9,135 bases of DNA from an uncultured Bacilli bacterium (lineage in GTDB: Bacteria > Bacillota_I > Bacilli_A > RFN20 > CAG-288), in NCBI GenBank assembly GCA_948525355.1, contig CAOSOP010000038.1, positions 1 through 9,135 on the forward strand. The letters are read 5' to 3'. A program made the translations under genes and the position numbers. The stretch's first letter is position 1, and each line of letters opens with the position of its first letter. Below the pieces are notes generated by a model that was not told the origin of the DNA, did no database searches, and worked only from the letters and a program-made list of their open reading frames with translations. Positions 1-5,588 of this stretch are shown piece by piece.

Positions 1-105
1 GCTTCCGGGGGAAGCTCCCTCGGAGGTGTGGGAGTTAGTGGTGGCGAGCAAAAGACAAAACATTACTTAATGTATGTAGTAGCAATTATTATTTGCTCAA
101 GATAA
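1..105 (+). other. GC-rich left edge; possible truncated C-terminal coding fragment
   Basis: The first 50 bases contain 34 G or C, far above the AT-rich body of the window. Frame 1 is open from the edge to a TAA at 103-105, giving 34 residues: a Gly/Ser-rich stretch, then a charged patch, then a short hydrophobic end (YVVAIIICSR). Frame 2 is also open, to a TAA at 68-70, so the reading frame is not settled. The DNA also folds on paper into two small hairpins (GCTTCC/GGAAGC at 1-15 and CTCC/GGAG at 15-25), so a structured RNA end is an alternative. I do not recognise any family. It could be the 3' end of a gene that begins outside the window. Confidence 0.25.
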
Positions 106-114
106 AAAATATAC

Positions 115-143
115 TTGAATTACTTTTGAATATGATTTACAAT
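115..143 (+). promoter_or_regulatory. Sigma-70-type promoter upstream of a short transcript
   Basis: A -35 box TTGAAT (115-120) and a -10 box TACAAT (138-143) are separated by exactly 17 bases. The predicted start is near 150, only about 50 bases before the terminator hairpin at 197-219. The spacing is ideal, but the region is AT-rich, so a chance match is possible. Confidence 0.45.
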
Positions 144-149
144 AATAAT

Positions 150-219
150 GCTTATTTTAACATAATGTGAGTTCAAATTAGATTTATCGAACCCATAGGA
201 CTGGTTGCAGTCCTTTTTT
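150..219 (+). ncRNA. Candidate small RNA between a promoter and a terminator
   Basis: This segment runs from the predicted start of the promoter at 115-143 to the end of a strong intrinsic terminator, about 70 bases. It holds no coding region worth naming. Besides the terminator hairpin it has only a weak pairing, GTTC/GAAC, in its first half. No known riboswitch or T-box core (for example the conserved T-box antiterminator sequence) is visible. It could be a short untranslated RNA, or simply the 3' end of a transcript from the gene cut off at the left edge. Confidence 0.22.
197..219 (+). terminator. Rho-independent terminator
   Basis: There is a perfect 7-bp stem, AGGACTG (197-203) with CAGTCCT (208-214), a GTTG loop, and a run of T to 219. 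It would stop any transcript from the left edge or from the promoter at 115-143, and it separates that unit from the tRNA gene. Confidence 0.82.
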
Positions 220-249
220 ATTAATTTAGTGAAGAGTTTAAAAAAACAC

Positions 250-278
250 TTGATTATCATTTATTGATACTTTATAAT
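250..278 (+). promoter_or_regulatory. Promoter of the tRNA-Gly gene
   Basis: A -35 box TTGATT (250-255), a 17-base spacer and a consensus TATAAT -10 box (273-278) are present. Transcription would begin near 285, about four bases before the mature tRNA 5' end at 289, giving a very short leader for RNase P to remove. Confidence 0.8.
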
Positions 279-288
279 TAATATCGTT

Positions 289-362
289 GCAGGCATAGTT
301 CAGTGGTAGAACGTAACCTTGCCAAGGTTAATATGCGGGTTCGATTCCCGTTGCTTGCTCCA
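289..362 (+). tRNA. tRNA-Gly (anticodon GCC)
   Basis: A full cloverleaf can be drawn. The acceptor stem is GCAGGCA with TGCTTGC (one G-U pair). The D stem is GTTC/GAAC with loop AGTGGTA, which keeps the GG pair that docks with the T loop. The anticodon stem is TAACC/GGTTA with loop TTGCCAA, and anticodon GCC lies at 321-323. A 4-base variable region follows, then the T stem GCGGG/CCCGT with loop TTCGATT. The discriminator base is T and the CCA end is encoded (360-362). It decodes GGC and GGU. It has its own promoter and terminator, so it is a single-gene unit. The intact GG in the D loop gives no sign of a specialised cell-wall tRNA-Gly. Confidence 0.97.
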
Positions 363-376
363 TTATAAGTAAACTC

Positions 377-399
377 AGCCCAGTAATATGGGCTTTTTT
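377..399 (+). terminator. Rho-independent terminator of the tRNA gene
   Basis: A 6-bp stem, AGCCCA (377-382) with TGGGCT (389-394), has a short AT-rich loop and is followed by a T run to 399. It begins 15 bases after the tRNA CCA end. Confidence 0.85.
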
Positions 400-419
400 A
401 ATACATTTTTAGTAGTTGA

Positions 420-439
420 TTGATAACAAATTGATAACA
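420..439 (+). repeat. Tandem 9-base direct repeat, period 11
   Basis: TTGATAACA occurs at 420-428 and again at 431-439, two bases apart. The 11-base period is close to one helical turn, as expected for a site bound by a protein dimer on one DNA face. It lies in the 242-base gap between the tRNA and yebC. That gap otherwise shows only the tRNA terminator and the yebC promoter. In AT-rich DNA this could be chance. Confidence 0.35.
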
Positions 440-548
440 TTTAAAACTTAATTATTTTTCAATAGTGTTTAAAATCACAATCGAAGTTGGTTGTATTATT
501 AAAACGTATAATACATAGTTATAATTTATAGAATCATTTTTTATACTC

Positions 549-578
549 TTGAAATTAGTATTGCACTTGGTTTATACT
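549..578 (+). promoter_or_regulatory. Promoter of the yebC-family gene
   Basis: A -35 box TTGAAA (549-554), an 18-base spacer and a -10 box TATACT (573-578) are present. The predicted start near 585 leaves a leader of about 20 bases carrying the ribosome site AGAGG (593-597), seven bases before the ATG at 605. Confidence 0.65.
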
Positions 579-604
579 AATTTGGATAAAAAAGAGGTAG
601 AAAT

Positions 605-1324
605 ATGGGAAGAGCACATGAAGTTAGAGCTGCGAGTATCGCTGCAACAAATGCAAGAAAAAGTGCATTGTATATGAAGGCATCAAGTGAAATATACATT
701 GCTGCTAAATCTGGAGTTCCAGATCCAAAAGATAATTTAGCTTTACGTTCAGCTATTGAAAAATGGCGTGCACAAAATGTTACTAAAGAAGTAATTGAAC
801 GAGCTATTGCTAAGGCTAAAGGTGGTAGTGGTCAGTCTTATGAAGCTGGAAGATATGAAGCTTTTGGTCCAGGCGGAGTTGCAATTGTTATCAACACTTT
901 AACAGATAATAATAACAGAGCTTTTGCTGATGTTAGGGCTGCAGTAAAGCATCATGGAGGTTCTATTTCTGATCGTCCTGGTTCAGCAGCTTTCCATTTT
1001 GAAGATATTGGTGTTTTAGAGTTTGAGGGCACAGATCCTGATAGCATTACTGAAACTTTAATAATGAGTGATGTTGATGTCAAAGAAGTTAAACTAATTG
1101 ATGATGGAGAAATTAGAGTATTGGTTGCTCCGAAAGAATTGCATAATGCACAAAAAGTTATGAGCGAAAATGGTGTTGGCAAGTTTGATACTGCTGAAAC
1201 AAGATTGATTCCTGTTGATACTGTTGAAGTTGATGCAGAAGATGCTCAAAAGCTTAGAAACTTACTTGACGCTTTAGATGAAGTACAAGATGTTCAAAGC
1301 GTTTATCATAATTCAAATATATAG
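605..1324 (+). CDS. yebC: YebC/PmpR-family DNA-binding regulator or translation factor (YeeN-like subgroup)
   Basis: This 239-residue protein has the usual family length. Landmarks are the basic N-terminal helix region, EIYIAAKSGVPDP (about residues 30-42), the VTKEVIERAIAKAKGG stretch (59-74), YEAFGPGGVA (83-92), the NNNRAFADVR segment (102-111) and an acidic C-terminal domain ending LLDALDEVQDVQSVYHN. The family is known as a transcriptional regulator in some bacteria. More recent work on several members points to relief of ribosome stalling on difficult sequences such as proline runs. The N terminus, MGRAHEVRAAS, differs from the usual MAGHSKWANIKHRK form and resembles the YeeN/YrbC branch. 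An AGAGG ribosome site fixes the start. The gene is monocistronic, with its own promoter and a strong terminator at 1337-1371. The family call is secure; the cellular role is not. Confidence 0.93.
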   Translation: MGRAHEVRAASIAATNARKSALYMKASSEIYIAAKSGVPDPKDNLALRSAIEKWRAQNVTKEVIERAIAKAKGGSGQSYEAGRYEAFGPGGVAIVINTLTDNNNRAFADVRAAVKHHGGSISDRPGSAAFHFEDIGVLEFEGTDPDSITETLIMSDVDVKEVKLIDDGEIRVLVAPKELHNAQKVMSENGVGKFDTAETRLIPVDTVEVDAEDAQKLRNLLDALDEVQDVQSVYHNSNI

Positions 1325-1336
1325 TGTTTATTAATT

Positions 1337-1371
1337 AAGGGTTGAATTTGATATTTAGCCCTTTTGTTTTT
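1337..1371 (+). terminator. Rho-independent terminator of the yebC-family gene
   Basis: An 11-bp stem, AAGGGTTGAAT (1337-1347) with ATTTAGCCCTT (1353-1363), includes G-U pairs. It has a 5-base loop and is followed by TTGTTTTT. It starts 13 bases after the stop codon and ends just before the next promoter. Confidence 0.8.
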
Positions 1372-1373
1372 AA

Positions 1374-1402
1374 TTGCATACTATTAATAAATTATATATA
1401 AT
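1374..1402 (+). promoter_or_regulatory. Main promoter of the eight-gene operon
   Basis: A -35 box TTGCAT (1374-1379), a 17-base spacer and a consensus TATAAT -10 box (1397-1402) are present. The predicted start is near 1409, leaving about 22 bases of leader with a strong ribosome site. No comparable promoter-terminator pair was seen downstream until the operon ends at 7837, so this probably drives all eight genes. Confidence 0.75.
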
Positions 1403-1417
1403 TTATAAGTCGAATAT

Positions 1418-1425
1418 AGGAGGGG
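1418..1425 (+). promoter_or_regulatory. Strong ribosome binding site that fixes the dCMP deaminase start
   Basis: AGGAGGGG lies five bases before the ATG at 1431. The open frame extends upstream to a TTG at 1374, but that region is occupied by the promoter and has no ribosome site, so translation starts at 1431. Confidence 0.85.
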
Positions 1426-1430
1426 ATTAT

Positions 1431-1919
1431 ATGAGCGATTATATTTCTTGGGATGAATATTTCATGGGAATTGCATTATTAAGTGCAAAGCGCAGTAAGG
1501 ATCCAACTACTAAAGTCGGTGCTTGTATTGTATCTTCAAATAAAAAGGTTCTTTCTTTAGGATATAATGGAATGCCAATAGGAGTTGATGACAAACTAAT
1601 TCCTTGGGGAAGAGAGGGTGAGGAGCTTGAAACAAAGTATCCTTATGTTTGTCACGCAGAGTTAAATGCTATATTGAATTCAAATCATAATCTTGATGGA
1701 TCTAGATTATATGTAACATTGTTTCCTTGCAATGAATGTGCGAAAGCCATCATTCAATCGGGAATTAAGGAAATAATATATCTTTCTGATAAATATCATA
1801 ATTCAACTGCTTCTGAAGCGAGCAGAAGGCTTTTAGAGATGGCGGGAATTAAAATGATTAAGTATAGTGGAAAAATATGTGAATTTAGTTTTAAGGAAAG
1901 TGAAAATGAGAAGAAATGA
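1431..1919 (+). CDS. Deoxycytidylate (dCMP) deaminase, ComEB-type
   Basis: This zinc enzyme deaminates dCMP to dUMP, feeding thymidylate synthase in the cytoplasm. The 162-residue protein shows the complete cytidine-deaminase zinc site: CHAELNA with H75 and the proton-shuttling E77, and PCNEC with C100 and C103. The DPTTKVGACIV stretch (24-34) and GYNGMP (44-49), which shapes the nucleotide pocket in this family, are also present. The N terminus SWDEYFMGIALLSAKRSKDP is typical of dCMP rather than free-cytidine or tRNA deaminases. The length fits bacterial and phage dCMP deaminases. It is the first gene of the operon, and its last 14 bases overlap the next start. ComEB is named from the Bacillus competence operon, but nothing here suggests a competence role. 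Confidence in the activity is high. Confidence 0.93.
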   Translation: MSDYISWDEYFMGIALLSAKRSKDPTTKVGACIVSSNKKVLSLGYNGMPIGVDDKLIPWGREGEELETKYPYVCHAELNAILNSNHNLDGSRLYVTLFPCNECAKAIIQSGIKEIIYLSDKYHNSTASEASRRLLEMAGIKMIKYSGKICEFSFKESENEKK

Positions 1920-2214
1920 TAATATTGATGTTGAAGAGGTAACACCTAAAAAGCTTCGTAAAAGAATTCTTTTCGGGACTTTTGCTATTTTGGCTTCTTT
2001 TGCAATGATTCTTGGAATTATGTTTACAATTGCTTCGGCTGATAAGAAGGTCAGAAACCTTGTAATGCTTATTTTTGGTATTGTTTTTGCCTGTAGTTTA
2101 GTAGCTTTTTATATTTATGTTCTTATTGATTATAAAATTAAAAAGAAGAAATTGATGGAAGCAGAAAAAAGAAGTAAAGTTGTTGATAGAAAAATAAGGG
2201 ATGATTGGAAATGA
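1906..2214 (+). CDS. Unknown small two-helix membrane protein
   Basis: I do not recognise a family. The start at 1906 is chosen because AAGGAAAG (1893-1900) sits five bases upstream; the frame is open further upstream (to 1867) but without such a site. The 102-residue product has a charged N-terminal tail (1-20, ending KKLRKR), a hydrophobic segment at about 21-44, a short charged turn (ADKKVR), a second hydrophobic segment at about 51-74, and a highly basic C-terminal tail (KIKKKKLMEAEKRSK...). By the positive-inside rule both ends face the cytoplasm, giving a hairpin in the membrane. It overlaps the dCMP deaminase by 14 bases, and its TGA overlaps the ecfA1 ATG (ATGA). It is therefore translated in step with the ECF transporter genes and could be a partner of that complex. 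That is inference only. Confidence 0.75.
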   Translation: MRRNDNIDVEEVTPKKLRKRILFGTFAILASFAMILGIMFTIASADKKVRNLVMLIFGIVFACSLVAFYIYVLIDYKIKKKKLMEAEKRSKVVDRKIRDDWK

Positions 2215-3104
2215 AGAAGAAAAAGATTGATAAGAGTGAAGAGGTAGTTATCGATGATTTTGCTAAAGATACAGCGATAAAGTTTGAGCATGTATATTTC
2301 AGTTATGATGACAAGGATAAGGAGTATACATTAAAAAACTTATGCTTTTCAATTATGCCTGGATCATATGTTGCATTGATTGGTCATAATGGTTCTGGCA
2401 AGAGCACGATTGCTAAATTGATTTGCGGTATTTTTGAACCATTTAAAACCAATTATGAAAAAAGCGGAATCTATATCTTCGGTGAAAAGATGACTTATGA
2501 AAATTACAATCGTCTTCAACATCAAATTGGAATGGTTTTCCAAAATCCTGATAATCAGTTTATTGGTGCGACAGTCAAGGATGATATTGCTTTTGGTCTT
2601 GAAAATGATCAAGTTTCACAAGATGATATGCAAAGACTTGTTGAAGAGTATTCGACTAAGGTTGGAATGAATGAGTTTTTGGATCGTGAACCTTCAGCCC
2701 TTTCTGGCGGTCAAAAACAAAGAGTTGCTATAGCTGGAACATTAGTTAGATTTCCTAGAATCTTAATCTTAGATGAAGCTACTTCGATGCTAGATCCAAA
2801 AGGAAAGCGGGAAATAAATGCTTTGATAAAGGAGATGAGAAAAACTAATAAAGATTTAACTATTTTATCTATTACGCATGATATCGAAGAAGCTTATCAG
2901 GCTGATGAGGTTATTGTTTTAAATAAGGGTGAAATTCTAAGACAAGGAAAGCCAAGTGAGATTTTTGAAAATTCTGATGATTTAGAAAATATAAAATTAG
3001 ATATTCCTTTCTTTTTAAAGCTCAAGCATGAGTTGAGTGATTTGGGAGTTGAGTTGAATGATGTTGATGATTTAGATTCGTTAGCGAGGGAATTATGCCA
3101 ATAA
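2211..3104 (+). CDS. ecfA1: ECF transporter ATPase EcfA1 (CbiO-type)
   Basis: One of two ATPases that power group II energy-coupling-factor import of vitamins and trace nutrients, at the inner face of the membrane. The 297-residue protein carries Walker A GHNGSGKST (about 58-66), Q-loop VFQNPDNQF (Q111), signature LSGGQKQRVAIAG (from 164), Walker B ILILDEATSMLDP (D188, E189) and switch histidine ITHD (H223). The motifs NPDNQF and DEATSMLDP are hallmarks of EcfA1 rather than EcfA2. An N-terminal charged extension of about 20 residues precedes the ATPase core. The ATG at 2211 overlaps the previous stop; a TTG at 2205 is possible but less likely. The last 10 bases overlap ecfA2. All catalytic motifs are intact. 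Confidence 0.96.
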   Translation: MKKKKIDKSEEVVIDDFAKDTAIKFEHVYFSYDDKDKEYTLKNLCFSIMPGSYVALIGHNGSGKSTIAKLICGIFEPFKTNYEKSGIYIFGEKMTYENYNRLQHQIGMVFQNPDNQFIGATVKDDIAFGLENDQVSQDDMQRLVEEYSTKVGMNEFLDREPSALSGGQKQRVAIAGTLVRFPRILILDEATSMLDPKGKREINALIKEMRKTNKDLTILSITHDIEEAYQADEVIVLNKGEILRQGKPSEIFENSDDLENIKLDIPFFLKLKHELSDLGVELNDVDDLDSLARELCQ

Positions 3105-3973
3105 AGATTGAAAAGTTGTTTTATGATTATAATCCGAATACTCCTTTTGTTTCTCATGCACTTAAGGATATCAACCTTGATATTGATGGCAACTTTTTTA
3201 ATGCACTTATTGGTGAAACTGGATCGGGAAAAACTACACTCGTTCAGCATTTGAATGGTCTTCTTTGGCCAAACAGTGGAACGATAACTATCGATGAACA
3301 CTTTATCAATGGAAATGATAAAAAACTTCAAAAAAAGAAGAAAAAGGGAATAAAAAAACTGCGTTCACATGTTGGATTAGTATTTCAATTTCCTGAGTAT
3401 CAGTTATTTGAAAAGACAGTTATTAAAGATGTTCTTTTTGGTCCGAAAAATTTTGGCATGAAAGAAGAAGAGGCGTTAGAGGTTGCAAAGGAAAGCTTAA
3501 GTCTTGTTGGTTTGGATGAATCTTATTATGAAAGGCCACCTTTTGAACTTAGTGGTGGGGAGAAAAGAAGAGTTGCCATCGCGGGAATTATCGCTTTGAA
3601 ACCAAAGATTCTTGTTTTGGATGAGCCAACTGCTGGCCTTGACCCATTAAGTGAAAAAGAAATGATGGAACTGTTTTTAAAAATACATGCTAATGGGACT
3701 AATGTTATTTTAGTCACTCATAACATGGATATTGTTTTAAAATATGCTAAAAAAGTTATCGTAATGGATAAGGGAGAGGTGAAAAAATATGTAACTCCTA
3801 TTGAATTATTCCAGGACGATGAGTTTTTAAATAGTGTTGCTATTGAACCTCCAATGGTTTTTAAAACGGCAATGAGACTGAAAGAAGAGGGGTTGGCTAT
3901 TGATTTAAAGCAAATTGTCGACATATCTTCGTTAGCCAAAGAAATAGCAAGAGTTAAGGAGTTGGCTAAATGA
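3095..3973 (+). CDS. ecfA2: ECF transporter ATPase EcfA2 (CbiO-type)
   Basis: Second ATPase of the ECF module, expected to pair with EcfA1 as a heterodimer under EcfT. The 292-residue protein has Walker A GETGSGKTT (40-48), Q-loop VFQFPEYQLF (Q98), signature LSGGEKRRVAIAG (from 152), Walker B ILVLDEPTAGLDP (D176, E177) and switch histidine VTHN (H209). The GETGSGKTT and FQFPEYQLF forms separate it from EcfA1. A lysine-rich stretch at about 76-90, encoded by several A runs at 3320-3358, sits where other EcfA2 proteins also have a basic insertion. The C-terminal domain (about 220-292) is of the usual size. GAGGG lies four bases before the ATG. The stop overlaps the ecfT start by four bases. Confidence 0.96.
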   Translation: MPIKIEKLFYDYNPNTPFVSHALKDINLDIDGNFFNALIGETGSGKTTLVQHLNGLLWPNSGTITIDEHFINGNDKKLQKKKKKGIKKLRSHVGLVFQFPEYQLFEKTVIKDVLFGPKNFGMKEEEALEVAKESLSLVGLDESYYERPPFELSGGEKRRVAIAGIIALKPKILVLDEPTAGLDPLSEKEMMELFLKIHANGTNVILVTHNMDIVLKYAKKVIVMDKGEVKKYVTPIELFQDDEFLNSVAIEPPMVFKTAMRLKEEGLAIDLKQIVDISSLAKEIARVKELAK

Positions 3974-4827
3974 AGAATATGGCGATGGGTCGTTTTAGAC
4001 CGTTTAATACTGCGATGCATCGTTTAGATGCGAGAGTTAAGATAATAGGATTGATTGTTTTAATGGTTGGTGTTTTCCTTGATTATGGAAATGTTCCGTT
4101 AAATTTTATTGTCTATGGCTTAATATTTATCGCTTTAACAGTTATGATGATAATTGGCAAGGTGTCTTTTAAAGGTGTTTTGCGAGCACTAAAGGCTATG
4201 TGGTTGATGATGATTTTCATTTTTATATTTAACCTTTTGATACCGACCAAAACTGGTGATTATTTTCAAATTGGCAGTTGGGACTTTAAAATTTACTATA
4301 GTTCAATATATAACACTTTGTATGTCATATTCAGATTGTTTTTGATGCTGATGATGACATCAATACTTACAGCAACAACTTCACCAATGGATATGACTTT
4401 TGCACTTGATTCTTTGTTAAGTCCTTTGAAACTAATTAAAATTCCTGTTTCTTCATTTTCTATGATTTTAGCATTGGCATTAAGATTTATTCCTACTTTA
4501 ACTGAGGACACAGAAAGGCTGATGCGTGCGCAAGCGTCAAGAGGAGTGGATTTTAAGGAAGGAAAACTCAAGGAAAAGATAAAGTCGATAACTTCTTTGA
4601 TTATACCTTTGTTTTCTTCATCATTGACAAGAAGTGGTGATTTGGCGATTGCTATGGAATGCCGCGGATATGATCCAAGAAAGAAGCGCACTCGTTTCAG
4701 AAAAATTAAGTGGAGAATTGTCGATACGATAATGCTTTTGATTCTTTTAATATTGTTTGTTGGATTTATTTTACTTGCCATATATGGAAAAGATTTGGTG
4801 AGTGCTTTTTTAGGGCTGTTTAAATGA
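3970..4827 (+). CDS. ecfT: ECF transporter transmembrane coupling protein EcfT
   Basis: Membrane scaffold that joins the EcfA1/EcfA2 pair to exchangeable substrate-binding S proteins. The 285-residue protein has hydrophobic segments near 24-40, 42-62, 76-92, 113-137, 158-175 and 250-273. It also has the two cytoplasmic coupling motifs that dock into the ATPases: AQASRG (ending G192) and MECRGY (R232, G233). The N-terminal LDARVKII and the LRFIPTL segment are typical of EcfT. The ATG overlaps the ecfA2 stop (ATGA), with AAGGAG eight bases upstream. No S component (such as RibU, ThiT or FolT) is in the window, which is normal for group II systems in which many S proteins share one module. Confidence 0.95.
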   Translation: MKNMAMGRFRPFNTAMHRLDARVKIIGLIVLMVGVFLDYGNVPLNFIVYGLIFIALTVMMIIGKVSFKGVLRALKAMWLMMIFIFIFNLLIPTKTGDYFQIGSWDFKIYYSSIYNTLYVIFRLFLMLMMTSILTATTSPMDMTFALDSLLSPLKLIKIPVSSFSMILALALRFIPTLTEDTERLMRAQASRGVDFKEGKLKEKIKSITSLIIPLFSSSLTRSGDLAIAMECRGYDPRKKRTRFRKIKWRIVDTIMLLILLILFVGFILLAIYGKDLVSAFLGLFK

Positions 4828-5588
4828 AAAACTATTTTATAACTTTTTGTTTTGATGGGACTAATTACTATGGTACACAAAAACAAAGCAAGTTTCCTTC
4901 AGTTACGCAGACCTTTGAAGATGTTTTAAAAACAATCTATCTAGAGGATATTAAGTTTTTATGTTGCAGTCGATTGGATAGAGGAGTTCATGGCCTGTTT
5001 TTAGGTGGGAATTTTTTGACTGATAGTGAAAAAATAGATGTTGGTAATATGGTTTATACTTTTAATAGACTCTTACCAAGTGATATAAGAGTTTTAAGCG
5101 CTAGTATAGTAGCAGAGGATTTTTCTTCTCGATATGATGCGGTGAGAAAAACTTATTTATATAGAATAAATACAAGCGAAGTCTGTTCACCTTTTTTAAT
5201 AAAGTATTGTTATCATAGTTTTTTAAAAATTGATTTTAACAAGCTTGAAAATGTAAAAAAACTTTTTATTGGTGAACATGATTTTTATTCATTCTCGACA
5301 GAAGATGAAGATAAAAATACTGTTAATACCATTGAATCTATTGATATAATTAAAGAAGATGATAATATTTCTATAAGGATATCTGGCCGAAAGTTTTTGC
5401 GATACCAGATTCGCTATATTGTCGGCGCTATGCTTGAGTTTGCGTATAACAAGATAAGTATGGAAGATATTATTTATCGACTTAATAATAGGGATAGAAA
5501 GAGCAAGAGATTTAAAGTTGAAGCGAAGGGTTTGTTCTTAGAAAATGTTGAGTTTGATTTTAAAAGGAGTTTAAATGCTGAAATATAA
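4824..5588 (+). CDS. truA: tRNA pseudouridine synthase A (TruA), divergent
   Basis: This enzyme converts uridines at positions 38-40 of the tRNA anticodon arm to pseudouridine. The 254-residue protein shows the N-terminal FDGTNYYGTQKQ, the catalytic loop SRLDRGVHG with aspartate D52, the SSRYDAVRKTYLYRI segment (101-115) and a C-terminal FLRYQIRYIVGAMLEF stretch that matches the family's conserved arginine helix. The catalytic loop departs from the usual GRTDAGVHA: leucine replaces threonine, and arginine follows the aspartate. The first motif has threonine where an aromatic residue is common. The truA gene often follows ecfT in Firmicutes, which supports the call. It overlaps ecfT by four bases and the next gene by 14. 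Some Firmicutes carry two truA copies, and this could be the more divergent one. Confidence 0.9.
   Translation: MKNYFITFCFDGTNYYGTQKQSKFPSVTQTFEDVLKTIYLEDIKFLCCSRLDRGVHGLFLGGNFLTDSEKIDVGNMVYTFNRLLPSDIRVLSASIVAEDFSSRYDAVRKTYLYRINTSEVCSPFLIKYCYHSFLKIDFNKLENVKKLFIGEHDFYSFSTEDEDKNTVNTIESIDIIKEDDNISIRISGRKFLRYQIRYIVGAMLEFAYNKISMEDIIYRLNNRDRKSKRFKVEAKGLFLENVEFDFKRSLNAEI

Noticed and set aside
150..362. T-box or other riboswitch regulating the tRNA region
   Set aside because: No conserved T-box antiterminator sequence or other known aptamer core was visible. The terminator precedes a separate promoter for the tRNA.
952..1182. Minus-strand open frame inside the yebC-family gene
   Set aside because: It is low-complexity and Ser/Thr-rich, lies opposite a confident gene and has no ribosome site that I could see.
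1374..1430. Upstream-extended start of the dCMP deaminase (TTG at 1374)
   Set aside because: The region is the promoter (TTGCAT and TATAAT) and lacks a ribosome site; the ATG at 1431 has a strong one.
1867..1905. Upstream-extended start of the small membrane protein
   Set aside because: A clear ribosome site five bases before ATG 1906 favours the shorter form, and the extension has no visible site of its own.
3320..3358. Several A runs (up to seven) in ecfA2 that could be a programmed frameshift site
   Set aside because: The zero frame gives a full-length, intact EcfA2 with a basic insertion known in the family, and a -1 shift would stop shortly after. It is better explained as lysine codons in an AT-rich genome.
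4296..4886. 196-residue minus-strand open frame across ecfT and truA
   Set aside because: It is antisense to two well-identified genes, shows no recognisable motifs and matches the expected shadow of hydrophobic coding DNA.
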